A stretch of DNA of 64,000 nt, taken from assembly GCF_036242395.1 (NCBI RefSeq), contig NZ_CP108458.1, positions 434,001 through 498,000 on the forward strand, in the 5' to 3' direction. The stretch comes from Kitasatospora sp. NBC_01266. Lineage in GTDB: Bacteria > Actinomycetota > Actinomycetes > Streptomycetales > Streptomycetaceae. A model generated the notes under the pieces. The model saw only the letters and a program-made list of their open reading frames with translations. It did not search any database and had not been told where the DNA came from. Position numbers and translations under genes: made by a program. Of this stretch, positions 60,195 to 64,000 are shown piece after piece. Every line of letters starts with the position of its first letter. Within the stretch, counting starts at the first letter, position 1.

Positions 60195-60878
60195 TCAGGA
60201 CCGGACGGCCGGCCCGCCGGGCTTGACGGCATACAGGAACAGGTGTTCCTCCGGCCCCATCCCGGGAAAGTCCGGCTGGAAGACGCTGAGTTGCTCGTGG
60301 ACGACGTCCAGGCCCACCTTGTGCAGCAGCTGCCCGAAGGCTTCGGCCGGGTAGCTGGTGCAGCGCACCCGCCGGCCCATCCACTGGACCTGCGCGTCCT
60401 CGGCGTCGAAGGGCACCGTGGCGAAGACGAACAGCCCGCCCGGCGCCAGCCAGTCGGCGATCCGCTCCAGGGTGGCATCCAGGTCGGCGCGCGGCATCTG
60501 GAGCAGCGGGAAGAACGCCGTGACGGCATCCCAACGGCCGGGCTCCCCACTCACGCAGCGCACGTCGACCCGCTCGAAGCGCGCACCGGGCACCTGGGCG
60601 CGGGCGAGGTCGACCATGATGGCGGACACGTCGTAGCCGGTCACGTCGTGTCCGGCCGCGGCGAGCCGCTCGGCGGTGGGCCGGCCGGTGCCGGATCCGA
60701 TGTCGAGCACCTTCGCCGGTTCGGGCAGGCCGGCCAGCAGCCAGTCGATCGCGGCCAGTTGCTCGGGCAGCTGGGCGTAGGCGTCCTCGTACAGCTTGCC
60801 GAGCGAGTCGAACAGGCGGGCGGTCGCCTCGGCCGAGCCGTGCGGCCGGGCGGGAAAGACGGCGGGTTCCACGGGCAT
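60195..60878 (-). CDS. class I SAM-dependent methyltransferase
   Basis: A 227-residue Rossmann methyltransferase: KVLDIGSGTGRPTAERLAAAGHDVTGYDVSAIMVDLARA is the SAM motif I and post-I, RWDAVTAFFPLLQM is motif II, and LAPGGLFVFATVPF motif III. It resembles small-molecule methyltransferases with a C-terminal VGLDVVHEQLSVFQP part. Substrate unknown. A palindrome CTTGAT-C-ATCAAG lies 25 bp upstream, suitable for a MarR-type operator. Confidence 0.9.
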   Translation of the reverse strand: MPVEPAVFPARPHGSAEATARLFDSLGKLYEDAYAQLPEQLAAIDWLLAGLPEPAKVLDIGSGTGRPTAERLAAAGHDVTGYDVSAIMVDLARAQVPGARFERVDVRCVSGEPGRWDAVTAFFPLLQMPRADLDATLERIADWLAPGGLFVFATVPFDAEDAQVQWMGRRVRCTSYPAEAFGQLLHKVGLDVVHEQLSVFQPDFPGMGPEEHLFLYAVKPGGPAVRS

Positions 60879-60903
60879 GGTTGGCGGGTGCTCCTGTTCC
60901 GGG

Positions 60904-60916
60904 CTTGATCATCAAG
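60904..60916. promoter_or_regulatory. 13-bp palindrome upstream of the methyltransferase
   Basis: CTTGAT-C-ATCAAG is a perfect inverted repeat, of the size used by MarR-type regulators. No MarR gene is visible in the window, so the regulator would be elsewhere. Confidence 0.4.
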
Positions 60917-61014
60917 TCCAGCCGGACACTACACTGCGGAGCCGACTTCTCACTCCGCGTCGTCGATGAGTGGCACCCGGGGCCGCGCACCCGGTAGGAT
61001 CCCGAAGAGCGGGC

Positions 61015-61953
61015 CTATCCGCGCTGTGTGAGCAACTCCGCCAGCTGGTCGACGAATTCGGTGAGCCAGGCAAGCCGCGCCCCGCCGCGCGCGACCCGGA
61101 AGCCGTGGCGGCGCCCCCAGAACGCGGCCCGGACGGCGTGGAACTGGGCCCAGCGCCGCGCGCGTTCGCGATCGAGTTCGGCGGCCTCGGTGAAGACGTC
61201 CAGCGTCCGCAGCACGGCCCGGCGCCGGTCGGGCGCCTCGATGAACGCCAGCGCGCGGGCCTTGAGCAGCGTGCCGCCGTCGTAAGCGGGGTCGCCCGCA
61301 TATCCCTTGGGGTCGACGACCAGCCACGGTTCACGCTCGGCGCGCAGGATGTTCCTGGCGTGCAGGTCGCCGTGAACGATCAGGTCCGGCTGGGCCCGGC
61401 CCAGCTCGCGCGCGGTCGCCACCGCGGCGTCCACCGCGTGGCGCGACATCGTGTGCGTCAGCTCCTCGGCATCCCGGCGCAGGCGCTCCGCCCACTCCTC
61501 GGCCTGCTCCCGCAGCCGGGGCAGGCCGGGCGGCGCGGGGACGGCCAGGCGGCGGTTGAGCCGGCCGGCGACCGAGGCGATCTCGTCGCCGTCCTCGACC
61601 TCCGCCAGGGTCGAGGTCCGCACCCGTTCGAGCAGCATCGCGAAGCGCTCGTCGTCCCGCTCGTGCAGCAGCACGGCGCCGCGCCCGCCCCAGGCCGCGA
61701 ACGCGTCCGGCTCATGGACGTTGCCGGGGTGCGGGAACGACACCTTCAGCACGGCGGCGCCCTCGCCCCCGCCCCGGCGGCGCACCGGGACGACGACCCC
61801 GACGCCGCCGTGCACCACCGCACCGTCCGGCACGCAGCTCCAGCGTTCCATCAACTCGTCCACGATCACGGGCAGTTCGGCCAGCCAGGCGGCTCCGGGG
61901 GCTCCTTCGCGGTCAACGGTGCCGCGCGCGAACTGCTCTGGTACCTCGATCAT
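61015..61953 (-). CDS. aminoglycoside phosphotransferase family kinase, APH(6)-like
   Basis: A 312-residue kinase-fold protein. VHGGVGVVVPVRR and AAVLKVSFPHP (Lys70) suggest the ATP site, HGDLHARN (194-201) carries the catalytic Asp196, and VVDPKGYAGDPAYD the metal Asp214. The pattern 'DPKG..GDPAYD' and sequence 'FAAWGGRGAVLLHERD' resemble the streptomycin 6-phosphotransferase branch. It could inactivate an aminoglycoside or phosphorylate another hydroxylated metabolite. No biosynthetic genes are near. Convergent or isolated on its strand. Confidence 0.88.
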   Translation of the reverse strand: MIEVPEQFARGTVDREGAPGAAWLAELPVIVDELMERWSCVPDGAVVHGGVGVVVPVRRRGGGEGAAVLKVSFPHPGNVHEPDAFAAWGGRGAVLLHERDDERFAMLLERVRTSTLAEVEDGDEIASVAGRLNRRLAVPAPPGLPRLREQAEEWAERLRRDAEELTHTMSRHAVDAAVATARELGRAQPDLIVHGDLHARNILRAEREPWLVVDPKGYAGDPAYDGGTLLKARALAFIEAPDRRRAVLRTLDVFTEAAELDRERARRWAQFHAVRAAFWGRRHGFRVARGGARLAWLTEFVDQLAELLTQRG

Positions 61954-61996
61954 GCGGGCACTCTAGCGGCGGCGAGACGCAGGTCACATTCGGCCA

Positions 61997-62023
61997 TGTC
62001 ACAGCGGGTCGGGCTGTCCCGTC
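61997..62023 (+). promoter_or_regulatory. ECF41-type promoter TGTCACA-N16-CGTC
   Basis: TGTCACA, 16 bp, CGTC: exactly the consensus published for ECF41 sigma factors. It lies about 40 bp before the start of the carboxymuconolactone decarboxylase family gene that is the usual ECF41 target, and upstream of the ECF41 gene itself. Confidence 0.88.
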
Positions 62024-62063
62024 TCAGGGGGTGCAAGCACAAACGACCACCGAGGAGCACGCG

Positions 62064-62537
62064 ATGGACGCACGGCTGAACTACTTCACCGACCCGACCG
62101 CCGGCAAGACCATGAAGCACGTCATGGCGACGGGCAAGGCGATCAAGGACTCGCCGCTGCCGACCGCCACCCAGGAGCTGGTGGCGCTCCGGGTCAGCCA
62201 GATCAACGGCTGCGCCGTCTGCATCGACATGCACACCAAGGACGCCACCGCGGCCGGTGAGACCCCGGTGCGGCTGAACCTGGTCGTGGCCTGGCGGGAG
62301 GCCACGGTCTTCACCGAGGCCGAGCGCGCCGCGCTGGAGCTGGCGGAGGCGGGGACCCGGGTCGCGGACGCGGCCGGCGGGGTCAGCGACGAGGTGTGGG
62401 CGCACGCCGCCGAGCACTACGACACCGAGCAGCTCACCGCCCTGGTGATCCTGATCTCCTTCATGAACATGGTGAACCGGGCGAACATCATCACCCGGCA
62501 GCCGGCCGGCAGCTACGAGCCCGGGCAGTTCCACTGA
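62064..62537 (+). CDS. carboxymuconolactone decarboxylase / AhpD-like protein (ECF41 target)
   Basis: A 157-residue protein of the CMD/AhpD-like fold: the redox or base motif is INGCAVCIDMHTKDA (Cys50, Cys53, His57), with TQELVALRVSQ before it and EAERAALELAEAGTRVAD after. Members act as peroxidase-type oxidoreductases or decarboxylases. In actinobacteria this group is the hallmark neighbour of ECF41 sigma genes. GAGGAG precedes the ATG used here, 11 codons into the open frame; an ECF41-type promoter is upstream. The sigma gene follows 72 bp downstream. Confidence 0.92.
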   Translation: MDARLNYFTDPTAGKTMKHVMATGKAIKDSPLPTATQELVALRVSQINGCAVCIDMHTKDATAAGETPVRLNLVVAWREATVFTEAERAALELAEAGTRVADAAGGVSDEVWAHAAEHYDTEQLTALVILISFMNMVNRANIITRQPAGSYEPGQFH

Positions 62538-62609
62538 GCGGCACCGGCGGGATCAGCGGGATCAGCGGGATCGTCTGAACGGCATCGGCAGCGGGGGAAG
62601 GGAGTCGGC

Positions 62610-63533
62610 GTGAGCAAGGTCGAGGAGTTCGAGGAGCTGCGACCGCTGCTCTTCTCGATCGCCTACCGGATTCTGGGCGGTGTGGGCGAGGCCGAGGACG
62701 CGGTGCAGGAGACCTGGCTGCGCTTCGCCGGCTCCGCGACCCGGCCCACGTCGACCAAGGCCTTCCTGTCGGCCACGGTGACGCGGATCTCGATCGATGT
62801 GCTCCGCTCGGCGCGGGTGCGGCGGGAGGCGTACGTGGGCCCGTGGTTTCCCGAGCCGCTGCTGAGCGACCCGTACCAGGATCCGGCGCGCTCGGTGGAG
62901 CTGGCCGACTCGGTGTCGATGGCGGCACTGCTGCTGCTGGAGCGGCTCAGCCCGCTGGAGCGCGCGGTCTTCGTGCTGCGCGAGGTGTTCGACTTCGGCT
63001 TCCCGGAGATCGCGGCGACGGTGGGGCGCAAGGAAGCGGCCTGCCGCCAGCTCGCGGCCCGGGCGCGCCGTCACATGGACGCGGGCCGACCCCGGTTCGA
63101 GGCCGACCGGGCCGAGCGCGAGGAGCTCGCCGGGCGGTTCTTCGAGGCCTTCAGGAAAGGCGACGTCGACGGCCTGCGGGAGCTGCTGGCCGCCGACGTC
63201 GAACTCGTCGGGGACGGCGGCGGCAAGGCCCCGCTCTTCGCCCGGCTCGTCGCCGGCCCCGAGCACGTGGCCCGGCTGCTCGGCGCGCTCGCCCCGCAGT
63301 ACGTCCGGGTCGGCGTGGCGGTGGAGCCGCGGCAGATCAACGGCCAACCCGGGGCGGTCTTCCGCGACCGGGACGGCAAGGTCCTCAGCATCCTGGTGCT
63401 CGATGTCCTGGACGGGCAGGTCCAGATGATCCGCTCGGTGATGAACCCCGACAAGCTCGGGCACCTCGGTCCGGTGGCGGACGCCTGGGCACTCAAGCAC
63501 GAGGTGAACCAGGCTCGCCGGACCAGGGGTTGA
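62610..63533 (+). CDS. ECF41 family RNA polymerase sigma factor with SnoaL-like extension
   Basis: A 307-residue sigma-70 factor. Region 2 includes LLFSIAYRILGGVGEAEDAVQETWLRF and region 4 LLLLERLSPLERAVFVLREVFDFGFPEIAATVGRKEAACRQLAARARRHM; residues ~180-307 are the SnoaL-like C-terminal domain that modulates activity in this group. The ECF41 diagnostics are visible: WFPEPL in the linker, DGGGK, and NPDKL. No anti-sigma gene is adjacent, as expected, since this extension replaces one. GGGGAAGGGAG precedes the GTG. The downstream gene is a GNAT. Confidence 0.94.
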   Translation: MSKVEEFEELRPLLFSIAYRILGGVGEAEDAVQETWLRFAGSATRPTSTKAFLSATVTRISIDVLRSARVRREAYVGPWFPEPLLSDPYQDPARSVELADSVSMAALLLLERLSPLERAVFVLREVFDFGFPEIAATVGRKEAACRQLAARARRHMDAGRPRFEADRAEREELAGRFFEAFRKGDVDGLRELLAADVELVGDGGGKAPLFARLVAGPEHVARLLGALAPQYVRVGVAVEPRQINGQPGAVFRDRDGKVLSILVLDVLDGQVQMIRSVMNPDKLGHLGPVADAWALKHEVNQARRTRG

Positions 63534-63535
63534 CC

Positions 63536-63548
63536 GATCATTATGATC
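63536..63548. promoter_or_regulatory. 13-bp palindrome before the terminal GNAT gene
   Basis: GATCAT-T-ATGATC is a perfect inverted repeat 5 bp ahead of the last gene's ATG, overlapping where its ribosome site should be. It might be an operator; the flanking gap is only 20 bp. Confidence 0.35.
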
Positions 63549-63553
63549 ATCAG

Positions 63554-64000
63554 ATGTCCAATGACTACCTGGCCCAGGGCGACCGCGTCGCCATCCGAGA
63601 GCTGCGGCGCGACGATCGCGCCGCCTTCACCCGGCTCGCGCGCGAGAACGCGCAGCTGCACCGTCCCTGGCTCGCCCCGCCCAGCACCGACGCCGAGTTC
63701 GACGCCTACGCCGCACGGCTCGAGGAGCCGGCCCGCGAGGGCTTCGCCATCTGCCTGCTGGAGACCGGCGAGCTGGCCGGATACGTCAGCATCAACAACA
63801 TCGTGCACGGTGCCTTCCGCTGCGGCGCGCTGGGCTACGGCGCCTTCGTGGCAGGGCGCGGGCTGGTCCGTGAAGGTGTCGGCCTGCTCCTGCGGCACGC
63901 GTTCGACACGCTCGGACTGCACCGCCTGGAGATCAACGTCCAGCCGGGCAACACCGGATCCATCGCACTGGCCAAGCGTCTCGGGTTCCGCCTCGAAGGC
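63554..64000 (+). CDS. GNAT acetyltransferase (RimJ/RimL type), 3' end beyond window
   Basis: 149 codons without a stop, so truncated by the window edge. MSNDYLAQGDRVAIRELRRDDRAAF, HRPWLAPPST, ETGELAGYVSINNI, FRCGALGYGAFVAGRGLVREGVGLLLRHAFDTLGLHRLEINVQPGNTGSIALAKRLGFRLEG are the hallmarks of RimJ/RimL-type N-acetyltransferases, with the acetyl-CoA loop GRGLVREG. It starts 20 bp after the sigma gene and may be part of the same operon, but its own palindrome suggests separate control. Confidence 0.88.
   Translation, partial: MSNDYLAQGDRVAIRELRRDDRAAFTRLARENAQLHRPWLAPPSTDAEFDAYAARLEEPAREGFAICLLETGELAGYVSINNIVHGAFRCGALGYGAFVAGRGLVREGVGLLLRHAFDTLGLHRLEINVQPGNTGSIALAKRLGFRLEG

Overview
This 64 kb window is chromosomal DNA from a high-GC actinomycete, almost certainly a Streptomycetaceae member (Streptomyces or Kitasatospora). 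The evidence is the extreme GC bias at third codon positions, frequent GTG starts behind GGAG-type ribosome sites, and streptomycete hallmark proteins: a secreted phospholipase D, a subtilisin-inhibitor (SSI) protein, a mycothiol-dependent isomerase-type enzyme, an ECF41 sigma factor pair and an IS982-type transposase. I see no rRNA, tRNA, CRISPR array, phage or large biosynthetic cluster. It reads as accessory, arm-like chromosome: many single-gene units, regulator/enzyme pairs and IS scars.

Layout. 1-6.8 kb: tail of a probable GH3 glycosidase and an esterase, a secreted C39-like peptidase, then an IS-damaged zone with one intact IS982 element (about 3541-4496), a decapitated oxidoreductase, a mycothiol-dependent isomerase-type gene, and several transposase and gene scars. 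6.8-9.1 kb: FAD monooxygenase divergent from a GntR-TetR fusion regulator, with operator-like repeats between them. 9.1-19.1 kb: RNase H with a Cys tail, GH16-ricin glucanase, Mrr-like membrane nuclease, Zn alcohol dehydrogenase, two paralogous aldo/keto reductases (the second frameshifted) around an ArsR-type regulator, and a SpoIIE-type phosphatase. 19.2-21.6 kb: an EF-G paralogue behind a leader peptide with three hairpins. 21.6-27.8 kb: class V aminotransferase, small membrane protein, a second FAD monooxygenase, and a sedolisin (S53) followed by an SSI-type inhibitor. 27.8-33.5 kb: an ABC exporter, then a TetR regulator with perfect palindromic operators in an operon with a TetX-like monooxygenase, and an Atg22-type MFS protein. 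33.6-46.5 kb: universal stress protein, GNAT, phospholipase D, F420/flavin-type LLM oxidoreductases, DUF4118 protein, membrane-anchored HtrA protease, DUF5994 and CBS proteins. 46.5-53 kb: PadR, cystathionine beta-synthase, SHOCT protein, DHA2 exporter, DedA, secreted SLT-type protein. 53-54.3 kb: a CsoR/CstR-family regulon (small Cys-rich protein, DUF302 protein, regulator) with two matching operators. 54.3-64 kb: EEP-family phosphatase/nuclease, membrane protein-histidine kinase-response regulator operon with a 16-bp palindrome, P-loop kinase-like protein, MGDG-type glycosyltransferase, GNATs, methyltransferase, aminoglycoside phosphotransferase-like kinase, and an ECF41 sigma factor with its carboxymuconolactone-decarboxylase partner, whose promoter matches the known ECF41 consensus exactly.

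A recurring theme is drug or redox defence: three FAD monooxygenases with adjacent regulatory sequence, an APH(6)-like kinase, an EF-G paralogue with an attenuator-like leader, a DHA2 pump and an ABC exporter. The observations most worth following are the EF-G leader peptide, the SSI homologue with Asp at the reactive-site P1 position, the CsoR-family sensor lacking the copper-ligand His, the TetR/TetX-like unit, and the textbook ECF41 promoter. Family assignments come from motif recognition, not database searches.
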